A stretch of DNA of 64,000 nt from Galbibacter orientalis DSM 19592 (GTDB lineage: Bacteria; Bacteroidota; Bacteroidia; Flavobacteriales; Flavobacteriaceae), in the NCBI RefSeq assembly GCF_000260115.1, contig NZ_JH651379.1, forward strand, positions 930,001 to 994,000, written 5' to 3'. A program made the translations under genes and the position numbers. The notes below the pieces were generated by a model. That model did not search any database. It had not been told where the DNA came from and saw nothing but the letters and a program-made list of their open reading frames with translations. Positions 1-8,490 of the stretch are shown here, in pieces (within the stretch, counting starts at the first letter, position 1; the number at the start of each line of letters is the position of its first letter).

Positions 1-358
1 TATGATGCGGCATGGAATCTTTAGTAATAGGAATGTATTTAGCTCCAGAGGTGGTTCCAGATGTTTTTGCAAAATAAGCAGGCTTTTCTGGCCATAAAAT
101 GTTTTCCTCGCCTTTTACAACACGCTCAATATAGGGTTTTAATTCTTCGTAATCTCTAACAGGAACTCGCTTAGCAAAATCAGAAAAGGATTCAATTTTC
201 TCAAAATTATGATCTTTACCAAATTGTGTGTTTTTTGCTCCTTCAATTAACGCTTTGAAAACTTTTTGTTGTGTTTCCACAGGAGAATTAATCCACTTTT
301 GGTTTTTATAGTGTATATATTTGGCAAATATTTTGGCAGCAAATGCTTTTAGTGACAT
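1..358 (-). CDS. GH3-family acyl-adenylating protein, N-terminal part (cut by window edge)
   Basis: Reading the minus strand from the ATG at 356-358 gives an open frame of about 119 residues that runs off the window. It begins MSLKAFAAKIFAKYIHYKN and contains the adenylate-forming motif KTSGTTSGAKYIPIT near residue 105, typical of the GH3 auxin-responsive-promoter family of acyl-acid ligases found in many Flavobacteria. Members adenylate a carboxylic acid, but the bacterial substrate is unknown. It starts 6 bp after the stop codon of the upstream M23 peptidase gene on the same strand, so the two are probably cotranscribed. Only the N-terminal part is visible, so completeness cannot be judged. 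Confidence 0.8.
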   Translation of the reverse strand, partial: MSLKAFAAKIFAKYIHYKNQKWINSPVETQQKVFKALIEGAKNTQFGKDHNFEKIESFSDFAKRVPVRDYEELKPYIERVVKGEENILWPEKPAYFAKTSGTTSGAKYIPITKDSMPHH

Positions 359-364
359 ATAGTT

Positions 365-1237
365 TTATTCAAAATCGATATAATCGGTTGGGTTAACAGG
401 GTACCCTTCGCTCCATAATTCAAAATGTAGATGAGGTCCAGTGGTAAGTTCTCCTGTATTTCCTATAATAGCAATAACTTCACCAGCTTTAACTTGATCG
501 CCTTGACTTACACTTAAAGACGAATTGTGTTTATAAACCGAAATTAAACCAGAACCATGTTCTATTATACATACATAACCCGTTTCTGCGGTCCATTCTG
601 CAAAAATTACCATTCCATCTGCAACCGATTTTATGGGGGTGTTTTTTGGAGCTAGAATATCTATTGCGTAATGTTTTTCTTTGGCATTGTATTGTTGAGA
701 TAGCGTCCCGTTTACTGGAGGAAATAGCACATAATCTGAAGTAGCAGAAGCCGATTCAAATAAATTGTATTTATCTTCATTAGCAACACGTTCTCTTAGG
801 AGCGAATCTTGTTTGTTTGGTAATAGGCTTATTTGAGACGTATCTCTTCTAACTTCCTCTAATAAAGAGTCTTTATGAATTTCTTGAGTGTTAATCTCTC
901 CTTTTAATACTTTTTGAATTTTATCGTAATATAATTCGTTTGCTCTAAGTTGTGCGGTTAAAGAATCTGCTTTATACGTAAGATCCATAGCCGTTCTTTT
1001 TAAGGAAGTAGAAGAATAACCTGGGATGTATTCTCGTAAAGGAGTAAAAGCAATTAAAATTGTTGTAAAAGCAATGATGAAAACAGAAAATAGTGTCCCC
1101 AATACAAAAACATTTAACCTGTTTAATTTAAATGAAAGCTTTTCTTCAAAAGTATCTTCATTTAAAATAACAAGTCTATACTTGTGGAGCAGTTTTTTTT
1201 TAATCTGCTTTCTTTTCTTTCTCTTTTTATTCATCAT
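365..1237 (-). CDS. M23 family metallopeptidase with N-terminal membrane anchor
   Basis: A predicted zinc endopeptidase of the LytM/M23 type acting on peptidoglycan cross-links in the periplasm. After a very basic N-terminus (MNKKRKKRKQIKKK) there is one transmembrane segment at about residues 47-68, a coiled-coil-like stretch at about 80-140, and the M23 domain at the C-terminus with HYAID near 190 (HxxxD zinc ligands) and GPHLHFE near 266 (HxH). The zinc ligands are all present, so an active enzyme is likely. The frame could be extended to a TTG at 1246, but two tandem ATG codons at 1237 and 1234 follow a GGTG and make better starts. It precedes the GH3 gene by 6 bp. Confidence 0.85.
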   Translation of the reverse strand: MMNKKRKKRKQIKKKLLHKYRLVILNEDTFEEKLSFKLNRLNVFVLGTLFSVFIIAFTTILIAFTPLREYIPGYSSTSLKRTAMDLTYKADSLTAQLRANELYYDKIQKVLKGEINTQEIHKDSLLEEVRRDTSQISLLPNKQDSLLRERVANEDKYNLFESASATSDYVLFPPVNGTLSQQYNAKEKHYAIDILAPKNTPIKSVADGMVIFAEWTAETGYVCIIEHGSGLISVYKHNSSLSVSQGDQVKAGEVIAIIGNTGELTTGPHLHFELWSEGYPVNPTDYIDFE

Positions 1238-1389
1238 CACCAGCAAATATAAATATTAGGATGTTACAATGCTTTCTGTTTACAGATATTTGTTTTTTTT
1301 TAACGTGAAAAACCTCTTTACTATAAGTCGCAAAGTGGTAAAAGTGACGATTTTAAGAAAAAATATGATTTATTGTATACATTTCTTAT

Positions 1390-1397
1390 TACATTTG
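1390..1397 (+). promoter_or_regulatory. Bacteroidota -7 promoter element for tatA
   Basis: TACATTTG matches the Bacteroidota -7 consensus TAnnTTTG and lies 19 bp before the tatA start codon. No convincing -33 TTTG is seen at the right spacing. Confidence 0.5.
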
Positions 1398-1416
1398 TTT
1401 TCTAAAATTTATTAAA

Positions 1417-1614
1417 ATGATATCATTAAACATTTTTCTAGGGATGATTGGCCCATGGCAAATAGCAATAGTAGTTATTTTAGTACTGTTATTGTTTGGA
1501 GGTAAGAAAATACCTGAATTAATGCGTGGACTAGGAAGCGGTATCAAAGAGTTTAAAGATGCCTCAAAAGAAGACGAAGAGCCTACAGTTGATCAGAAAA
1601 AAGAGAATATCTAA
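1417..1614 (+). CDS. tatA: Twin-arginine translocase subunit TatA/TatE
   Basis: A 65-residue protein with the TatA layout: a short N-terminal hydrophobic helix (about residues 5-27), the [20 protein letters not shown] hinge and amphipathic helix, and an acidic/lysine-rich tail. TatA oligomers form the protein-conducting element that moves folded twin-arginine substrates across the inner membrane together with TatC, which is not in this window. The gene stands alone between a promoter-like element and a strong terminator, so it is probably monocistronic. The GMC-oxidoreductase subunit 3 at 15723-16277 has an RR signal and could be a client. Confidence 0.92.
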   Translation: MISLNIFLGMIGPWQIAIVVILVLLLFGGKKIPELMRGLGSGIKEFKDASKEDEEPTVDQKKENI

Positions 1615-1640
1615 TATTCTTTTTAAAATAAGATTAATCA

Positions 1641-1674
1641 AAAAGCCCATTTGTGTCAATACAAATGGGCTTTT
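1641..1674 (+). terminator. Bidirectional intrinsic terminator after tatA
   Basis: A perfect 14 bp stem (AAAAGCCCATTTGT and its complement) around a 6 nt loop, with T-runs on both sides. It lies between the convergent tatA and DUF4837 genes and can serve both. Confidence 0.9.
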
Positions 1675-1694
1675 TGATGTTATAAAGTTATCTT

Positions 1695-2702
1695 TTATTC
1701 TGATTTTATTGCAAGATCCTTTTTAGGACTTGTAAATTTTAGTGTTTTTAATACAGCTTCCAGTTCAAACATATAATCTCTTTTATTGGTTGAAGGAGCA
1801 AAAGTAAAACCTTCTAAAACTAATAAGCGATTATTAGGTTTGTCTGTAACAATGTAATTTATAAAAGGTCCTGCCATAGCAAAGTTCTTAACTTCCCACA
1901 TTCCTTTGGTTTCAATTGCTTTTCTTCCAGCAATTTCAGCATCAAACACATAAGGGGCATACGCTTTTTCAGTAATCATATACATACCTTCTCTTCTCCC
2001 TGGAATATATTTCTCTCCTATAGAATCTCTCATTTTAATAATGGCGTCTACACGGGTAGAATCGTCTGGAATACTATTTAAAGGCATTTCATATACCAAA
2101 ATATTCATGGTTCCTTTACGGATTTGACGTTCTATCCAAAAGAAATTTCCTTCTTGCTTTGCTATTTTATAAATGGAAGGCATGGTTAAAGAAACTCCTA
2201 ATTCTTCTGAAAGCGCAGTTTCTCTGTTCAAGGAACGGGTAAATCGTTCCTGACTTTCAAGAATATCATTCTTTTTAAAAGCATTTATAATTTGGGGAGC
2301 AGTTTCTGCTATTTTCTGAATGATTTCATCCTCTGTTGGAGCTTTAATAATCCCTACTTTTTGTGGCTTTGCATATAAATCTGTTCTTAGTCCAGCTACT
2401 TCCGCAGTATCTTTTTTTACTACTAAAACATTACGACTATTTCTAGTTGCTCCTGAAAAAACTTCAAATGGTATTTGATGTATAGTGAATAGAGGTTCTA
2501 CCACAGGGAGTCCTAAAACTTCATCTGCATAATATTTCCGAATAGAATCGCCAACGCGACCATTCCACATATCGTTATCAATTACTATTGACAATGTATT
2601 GATGGCGCCAACAGAATTTGGAAGAAATTTTTCTTTTTTATCTTCTTTACATGAAAGAATCAATAAAAAGACCATAATTCCCATTAAAATTTTTTTCATC
2701 AT
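1695..2702 (-). CDS. DUF4837 family lipoprotein
   Basis: The protein begins MMKKILMGIMVFLLILSCKE, a lipoprotein signal with the lipobox LILSC, followed by a periplasmic or outer-membrane-facing domain of about 310 residues matching the Bacteroidota DUF4837 family (NTLSIVIDNDMWNGRVGD near the N-terminus is characteristic). The molecular function is unknown. The frame extends to 2738, but the added residues would precede the signal peptide, and the ATG pair at 2702/2699 follows TAAAA-type leader sequence. It is downstream of and co-directional with the MltD-like gene, about 100 bp apart, so it may share its transcript and an envelope role. Confidence 0.8.
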   Translation of the reverse strand: MMKKILMGIMVFLLILSCKEDKKEKFLPNSVGAINTLSIVIDNDMWNGRVGDSIRKYYADEVLGLPVVEPLFTIHQIPFEVFSGATRNSRNVLVVKKDTAEVAGLRTDLYAKPQKVGIIKAPTEDEIIQKIAETAPQIINAFKKNDILESQERFTRSLNRETALSEELGVSLTMPSIYKIAKQEGNFFWIERQIRKGTMNILVYEMPLNSIPDDSTRVDAIIKMRDSIGEKYIPGRREGMYMITEKAYAPYVFDAEIAGRKAIETKGMWEVKNFAMAGPFINYIVTDKPNNRLLVLEGFTFAPSTNKRDYMFELEAVLKTLKFTSPKKDLAIKSE

Positions 2703-2806
2703 TTTAGGTTTTAGTGTAATTAAACTTAATGAACACAACTTAACTTTTTAGTTTAAACACAAAGAGTTAAGATGAGTTCAATGTAAATACATCCTAATCT
2801 AGTGGA

Positions 2807-4381
2807 TTAACATTTACAAAGAACCAGTTTTGTTCCTGGTTTTAATTTACTCCCACTAATATCGTTCCATTCTTGAATATTTTTAATAGAAATTCCAGGA
2901 AATTTATTTGCAATGCTCCAAAGTGAATCGCCACTTCGAACAATATATTCCTTGGAAGCACTTGTTTTACTGGTTTTATTGCTAGTTGTAGCGATGGGTT
3001 TTTTAGGGTAAATAATTAGGCGTTGCCCAATACGAATATTGTTATTTCTTAATCCATTCCATCTTTTTAATTCGCTTACACGTACCCCATACTTTTCAGC
3101 AATTTTACCCAAAACGTCACCACTTTTTACACGATACCTAATTTGATCGCTTGTTTCTACCAATTCTGGAAGGGGTTTTTCTCGTAATTTAAGCTCTTTA
3201 TCCACACGTGCATATATAGAATCTTCATTTGCTACAAATCTTCCAATAGCTTCTCTAGGGAGTCTTAAACTATAATTTTTATCATCTATAAGTGGAATAA
3301 TATCGAGTTTATAGGATGGATTAAAGAATTGAACTTGCTCTCGGTCTATTTGTAGATACTCCGATATTTGATCAAATGTAATAAGTCTTTTTACTCTTAT
3401 CGTATCTGTTTCAAAATAAGCAGCTCTCGTTTTATAATCTTCAAAACCATGTTCTTTAGCATATTCCATAATATACATAGTTGCTAAAAATGCTGGTACA
3501 TATCCTGCAGTTTCTCTAGGTAGATACGTACGCAGATTCCAATAATTAGTAGAGCCCCCGCTTCTTCTAATTGCTTTATTTACATTTCCTGGACCTGAGT
3601 TATAGGCGGCCAATGCTAAATCCCAGTCGCCAAACATTTCATAAAGCTTACCCAAATATTTACAAGCGGCATCTGTAGAGCGCATGGGGTCGCTACGTTC
3701 GTCAACATAACTGCTTACTTCTAACCCATATGCCTTCCCTGTTGGGTACATAAATTGCCAAATTCCTGTTGCGCCAACCCTAGATTTTGCTTTCGGATTT
3801 AAAGCAGACTCAATAACTGCTAAATATTTCATTTCTAGCGGGATATCATGGTTGTCTAAAGACTGCTCAAATAGCGGAAAATAAAACTGACTCCTAGCCA
3901 TTACTCTTGTTAGAAAACCTCGTTTATTCTTTAAAAACATTTTAATAACGCTTTCTAAAGACGGGTTGTACTCAACATTAAAAGGAGTTTTTTGGTTTAA
4001 TTTAGCCAAACGAACTTTTAAGGTATCTGTAGGGAGGTCAATATAATCAACGGGTTCAAATTCTAAATTGGTAATATCTGTGTAGATAGTATCATACAAA
4101 CCAGCATTTAGAAATTCATTCATCCAAATACTATCTATTTTTTTTGCCTCCGGATGGTCTGCATACCCATAGGGAATTATTTTTTCTTCAGCAATAACAT
4201 ATCGCTTTCCGTCTATTAGCACTGAATCTGTATCCTTAAGAATTTCTTGGTCAACAAGATTTAGGGAATCGCTAGAAATTTCTATTCCTTGTATATTCTT
4301 ATGGAGATTACTTAAAGGTTGTTGGGCGAAGGCGGGGGAGCCAAAAGCGCTGAATAACAGTGCGGTAATAACTTGCTTCAT
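2807..4381 (-). CDS. MltD-like lytic transglycosylase with two LysM domains
   Basis: A predicted membrane-bound lytic murein transglycosylase that cleaves glycan strands to 1,6-anhydromuropeptides. A signal peptide ends near AFAQQ. The SLT catalytic domain covers about residues 165-300, with the catalytic Glu expected in LAVIESALNP, then GATGIWQFMYPTGKAYGL and ALAAYNSGPGNVNKAI. Two LysM peptidoglycan-binding domains follow at about 415-460 (YRVKSGDVLGKIAEKYG) and 480-524 (YIVRSGDSLWSIANKF). The length (524 residues) fits Bacteroidota MltD. The start is the ATG at 4381, since the extra codon upstream is TTG. It lies between pgk and the DUF4837 gene on the same strand, but a terminator precedes it. 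Confidence 0.92.
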   Translation of the reverse strand: MKQVITALLFSAFGSPAFAQQPLSNLHKNIQGIEISSDSLNLVDQEILKDTDSVLIDGKRYVIAEEKIIPYGYADHPEAKKIDSIWMNEFLNAGLYDTIYTDITNLEFEPVDYIDLPTDTLKVRLAKLNQKTPFNVEYNPSLESVIKMFLKNKRGFLTRVMARSQFYFPLFEQSLDNHDIPLEMKYLAVIESALNPKAKSRVGATGIWQFMYPTGKAYGLEVSSYVDERSDPMRSTDAACKYLGKLYEMFGDWDLALAAYNSGPGNVNKAIRRSGGSTNYWNLRTYLPRETAGYVPAFLATMYIMEYAKEHGFEDYKTRAAYFETDTIRVKRLITFDQISEYLQIDREQVQFFNPSYKLDIIPLIDDKNYSLRLPREAIGRFVANEDSIYARVDKELKLREKPLPELVETSDQIRYRVKSGDVLGKIAEKYGVRVSELKRWNGLRNNNIRIGQRLIIYPKKPIATTSNKTSKTSASKEYIVRSGDSLWSIANKFPGISIKNIQEWNDISGSKLKPGTKLVLCKC

Positions 4382-4468
4382 CAATCAATATGGGTTTTCA
4401 TTTAAACGAACAATTTGTAAAAATCGTATTTTTTTCATTTATAAACATATCAAATTTGTTAAAAAAAT

Positions 4469-4495
4469 AAAGCCCTTCAATTTTGAAGAGCTTTA
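4469..4495 (-). terminator. Intrinsic terminator after pgk
   Basis: An AAAGC / GCTTT outer stem and a CTTCAA / TTGAAG inner stem separated by one C-A mismatch. Read on the minus strand it is followed by a run of T residues, directly downstream of the pgk stop codon. Confidence 0.75.
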
Positions 4496-4518
4496 AGTAT
4501 AATTTTTTAAAAGAAATA

Positions 4519-5709
4519 CTAATCTAGTATCGCAGCAATACCAGGAAGTGTTTTTCCTTCTAAGCTTTCAAGCATTGCACCACCACCAGTAGAAACGTAG
4601 CTTACTTTATCTTCAAAACCAAATTGTTTAACAGCCGCAACAGAATCTCCACCTCCTACAAGAGAGAAAGCGCCATTTTTAGTAGCCTCTTCTATAGAAC
4701 TTCCGATAGCGATAGTTCCTTTTGAGAAAGTTTCCATTTCAAAAACTCCAACAGGACCATTCCATAAAATGGTTTTAGATTGAAGGATTACTTTCTTAAA
4801 ATTCTCTAATGTTTCTGGACCAGCATCTAAACCTTGCCACCCGTCTGGAATTTCATTTACTGGAGAGAATTTTGTTTCTGCATCGTTACTAAAATCATCA
4901 GCAGCAATTACATCTACAGGTAAATGTACTTGCACTCCTTTTGCTTCTGCTTCTTTTAATATATTAAGCGCTAGCTCTTGTTTGTCGTCTTCACAAATAG
5001 AATCGCCAATTTTTCCTCCTTGTGCTTTTACAAACGTATATGTCATTCCACCACCAATAATTAAGTGGTCTACTTTATCCAAAATATTTTCAATGATAGT
5101 AATTTTAGAGGATACTTTAGAGCCTCCAAGAATAGCTGTTACAGGCTTTTCTCCAGTTTCCATTACTTTGGTAATAGATTCTATTTCTTTAGCCATTAAA
5201 TATCCAAAACATTTGTTTTCTCCAAAGTACTTGGCAACTACTGTTGTAGAAGCGTGGGCACGGTGTGCTGTACCAAAAGCATCGTTTACATAAATATCTC
5301 CAAGCTTAGAAAGTCCTTCTGCAAAAGTATCGTCTCCCTTTTCTTCTTCTTCATGAAAACGTAAGTTTTCTAGTAATAAAACTTCTCCTGGTTGTAAGGC
5401 AGCTACAGCTTCTTCTGCAACTCTACCTACACATTTGTCGATAAATTTGACTTGAACTCCAATGATTTCAGAAGCTTTATTAGCGAGATGTTTTAAAGAC
5501 ATATCATCTCTAACTTCTCCTTTTGGTCTTCCTAGGTGACTCATTAAAACTGCACTTCCTCCGTCTTCTAAAATCTTAATTATTGTTGGTTTTGCTGCTT
5601 CGATACGGTTTGTATCTGTAATATTAAACTCAGCATCCAAAGGCACATTAAAATCTACACGGATTAAAGCTTTTTTATTTTCAAAATTAAAGTCGTCTAT
5701 CGTTTTCAT
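4519..5709 (-). CDS. pgk: Phosphoglycerate kinase
   Basis: Transfers phosphate from 1,3-bisphosphoglycerate to ADP in glycolysis, and runs in reverse in gluconeogenesis (cytoplasm). The 396-residue length is standard. Seen motifs are the N-terminal [30 protein letters not shown], the GGSKVSSKI loop and the C-terminal nucleotide-binding [10 protein letters not shown]. The start ATG at 5709 gives MKTIDDFNF, the usual beginning in Flavobacteria. It is transcribed alone, with a terminator immediately downstream and an intergenic region of more than 450 bp upstream. Confidence 0.98.
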   Translation of the reverse strand: MKTIDDFNFENKKALIRVDFNVPLDAEFNITDTNRIEAAKPTIIKILEDGGSAVLMSHLGRPKGEVRDDMSLKHLANKASEIIGVQVKFIDKCVGRVAEEAVAALQPGEVLLLENLRFHEEEEKGDDTFAEGLSKLGDIYVNDAFGTAHRAHASTTVVAKYFGENKCFGYLMAKEIESITKVMETGEKPVTAILGGSKVSSKITIIENILDKVDHLIIGGGMTYTFVKAQGGKIGDSICEDDKQELALNILKEAEAKGVQVHLPVDVIAADDFSNDAETKFSPVNEIPDGWQGLDAGPETLENFKKVILQSKTILWNGPVGVFEMETFSKGTIAIGSSIEEATKNGAFSLVGGGDSVAAVKQFGFEDKVSYVSTGGGAMLESLEGKTLPGIAAILD

Positions 5710-5848
5710 CTTACTTAATGGGTTTATTAAAGCGCTAATTTAATTATTTATAGTTACCTAAGAAAACACAATAAGTTATATAAAGTTAAATCGATATTAA
5801 ATTCGTTAGAATGTTGTTTCTTAAAAACCTTGAATTATTCTTTTAATG

Positions 5849-5966
5849 CTTCATTGAGGGGTTAATTCCCTTACATTTTATGTCGAAAAAGATTAAATTA
5901 TTTTCTTTTGATTAGTTTGTGGTCTTTGTCTACCCAACTGCGTTTGGACGGTTGCCGAGGTAGTAG
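5849..5966 (+). repeat. Diverged copy of the ~112 bp dispersed REP/MITE-like element
   Basis: It starts with the CATTGAGGGGTTAATTCCC block and ends with GGTTGCCGAGGTAGT, the two ends of the element described at 26584-26695. The middle is poorly conserved. It lies in the 457 bp gap between pgk and the delta' gene. The rest of that gap (5710-5848 and 5967-6166) shows nothing I can assign beyond possible promoters. Confidence 0.6.
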
Positions 5967-6166
5967 CTTAGCTTGTATAACAACTACCTTGAATTGAGTT
6001 TACTATGTATTAAAAAGAAAATTTAAAAAATATTTGGACAGGAATCGTGTAGCAAATCAGGAAAAGGTTTAGGAAATTCAAATCTCAATGATCTAGCAAA
6101 CTAATTTATAGGATCACTTGTGGAAATAAAACAGAAAAGTTACTTTCACACCATAAAGAAAAAAGT

Positions 6167-7312
6167 ATGCTTTTCAGCGAAGTTTTAGGGCAACCTCACA
6201 TTAAAAAACATTTAACGCATAGTGCCGATAACAATAGAATTTCTCATGCACAATTGTTTGTTGGGCCAGAAGGAAGTGGTGTTTTGCCAATGGCTATTGC
6301 TTATGCACAATATGTTTTGTGTGGAAATTCTGACGCAGAAAATACTACAGGGAATGCTTCTTGTAATTTAAAATTTAATAATCTTACGCATCCCGATTTA
6401 CATTTTGCTTTTCCTGTTGCAACCACCGATAAGGTGAAGAAAAACCCTGTTAGCAATCATTTTTTAACAGAATGGCGAACTTTTATAAAAGAACAGCCTT
6501 ATGGAAACCTTTTCGATTGGTACCAAGTTTTAGAAGTTGAAAACAAACAAGGGCAAATAGGGGTAGATGAAGCTCAAGAAATTGTAAAATCATTATCGTT
6601 AAAAGCCTATGAAGGGGGTTATAAAGTAATGATTATTTGGATGGCTGATAAAATGAATACCGCTGCTTCCAACAAGTTACTCAAGCTTATTGAAGAACCG
6701 CCTAACAAAACTTTTTTTATTTTAATAGCGGAAGATGAAGAGCAGATTATACAAACTATTCGCTCCCGTTGTCAGATTTTAAACTTTCCTCCGCTGGCAG
6801 AAAATGTAATTACCGAAGCCTTGCAAGCTAAAGGAATTGATGCTAATACAGCGCTTAAAATTGCACACCAAGCCAATGGAAATTACAATAAGGCAATAGA
6901 CTTAGTAAATCGAGATTCCGAGGATTTAGTGTTCGAAAAATGGTTTGTAAGTTGGGTACGTTCTGCATTTAAAGCCCGAGGAAACAAAGCTGTAATTCAC
7001 GATTTGCTTTCTTGGAGTGAAGAAGTAGCTAAAACAGGGCGTGAAACCCAAAAGAAATTTCTTCTTTTTTGTATGGATGTTTTCCGTCAGGCAATGTTGA
7101 TAAATTACCAAGCTAAAGAACTTGCTTTTATGGACTTTTCTGTGGAAAATTTTCAGTTAGAAAAGTTTGCTCCTTTTGTACATGGAAATAACATCCTTGA
7201 AATTACTCAAGAACTCGAAGATGCAATTTACCATATTGAACGTAATGGAAATTCTAAAATTATTTTAACCGATTTATCCATTAAATTAACCCGCTTATTA
7301 CATGTTAAATAG
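6167..7312 (+). CDS. holB: DNA polymerase III subunit delta' (clamp-loader ATPase-like)
   Basis: Part of the clamp loader that opens and loads the sliding clamp at replication forks. The N-terminus MLFSEVLGQPHIKKHLTHSA and RISHAQLFVGPEGSG align with delta'/gamma AAA+ proteins. The P-loop is degenerate (GPEGSG without the usual GKT), as expected for delta', which does not hydrolyse ATP. Further motifs are IWMADKMNTAASNKLLKLIEEP and the sensor-like TIRSRCQ. The length of 381 residues is typical for Bacteroidota. It is a single gene, and a large tandem repeat array follows it. Confidence 0.9.
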   Translation: MLFSEVLGQPHIKKHLTHSADNNRISHAQLFVGPEGSGVLPMAIAYAQYVLCGNSDAENTTGNASCNLKFNNLTHPDLHFAFPVATTDKVKKNPVSNHFLTEWRTFIKEQPYGNLFDWYQVLEVENKQGQIGVDEAQEIVKSLSLKAYEGGYKVMIIWMADKMNTAASNKLLKLIEEPPNKTFFILIAEDEEQIIQTIRSRCQILNFPPLAENVITEALQAKGIDANTALKIAHQANGNYNKAIDLVNRDSEDLVFEKWFVSWVRSAFKARGNKAVIHDLLSWSEEVAKTGRETQKKFLLFCMDVFRQAMLINYQAKELAFMDFSVENFQLEKFAPFVHGNNILEITQELEDAIYHIERNGNSKIILTDLSIKLTRLLHVK

Positions 7313-7381
7313 GTTCTTATGAAGGTTTAACATGTTTTAAATCAGTTTTATAATATCAATTTTCAAGTGTTTTTATATTCC

Positions 7382-8434
7382 GCAGTCATGTCGACCAGCG
7401 GGAGACATCACATTCCCGAGAATACCCTTGATTTAAATAGCAGGATGCGATTTCTCCTTTCTGTCGAAATGACTAGATTAATTCATTTCTTTTAAATCCT
7501 GAAGTCATGTCGACCAGCGGGAGACATCTCATTCCCGAGAATACCTTTGAGTTAAAAAGTAGGGATATGATTTCTCCTTTCATTCGAAATGACTAGATTA
7601 ATTCATTTCTTTTAAATCCTGAAGTCATGTCAACCAGCGGGAGACATCACATTCCCGAGAATACCCTTGATTTAAATAGCAGGATGCGATTTCTCCTTTC
7701 TGTCGAAATGACTAGATTAATTCATTTCTTTTAAATCCTGAAGTCATGTTAACCAGCGGGAGACATCACATTCCCAGAAATACCTTTGAATTAAAAAGTA
7801 GGGGTGTGATTTCTCCTTTCTGTCGAAATGACTAGATTAATTCATTTCTTTTAAATCCTGAAGTCATGTTAACCAGCGGGAGACATCACATTCCTAGAAA
7901 TACCTTTTGATTTAAAAAGTAGGGGTGTGATTTCTCCTTTCCGTCGAAATAACTAGATTAATTCATTTCTTTTAAATCCTGAAGTCATGTCGACCAGCGG
8001 GAGACATCACATTCCCGAGAATACCTTTGATTTAAATAGCAGGATGCGATTTCTCCTTTCCGTCGAAATGACTAGATTAATTCATTTCTTTTATATCCTG
8101 AAGTCATGTCGACCAGCGGGAGACATCACATTCCCAGAAATACCTTTGATTTAAAAAGTAGGGGTGCGATTTCTCCTTTCTGTCGAAATGACTAGATTAA
8201 TTCATTTCTTTTAAATCCTGAAGTCATGTCGACCAGCGGGAGACATCACATTCCCGAGAATACCTTTGATTTAAATAGCAGGATGCGATTTCTCCTTTCC
8301 GTCGAAATGACTAGATTAATTCATTTCTTTTATATCCTGAAGTCATGTCGACCAGCGGGAGACATCTCATTCCCGAGAATACCTTTGATTTAAATAACAG
8401 GATGCGATTTCTCCTTTCCGTCGAAATGACTAAA
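7382..8434. repeat. Tandem array, nine units of 119-121 bp, each with two inverted half-sites
   Basis: Nine head-to-tail units begin near 7382, 7501, 7621, 7740, 7860, 7981, 8100, 8220 and 8339. Every unit has a left arm GTCATGTCGACCAGCGGGAG and a right arm whose reverse complement is GTCATTTCGACAGAAAGGAG, so the two arms are diverged inverted copies able to form a long hairpin. Two internal variants exist, one with AATAGCAGGATGCG and one with AAAAAGTAGGGGTGTG. Their order along the array is A-B-A-B-B-A-B-A-A. No long ORF and no unique spacers are seen. It fills the 1.18 kb between holB and a convergent protease gene. I read it as an expanded REP/BIME-type palindromic repeat. Confidence 0.92.
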
Positions 8435-8490
8435 CTACAGGTTTATAACTTTAACTTTAGAGTTTCTGAGTTAACTGTAAATAGGTTTTC

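Noticed and set aside
7382-8434. CRISPR array
   Set aside because: The units are about 120 bp, contiguous and nearly identical throughout. There are no short repeats with unique spacers and no cas genes nearby.
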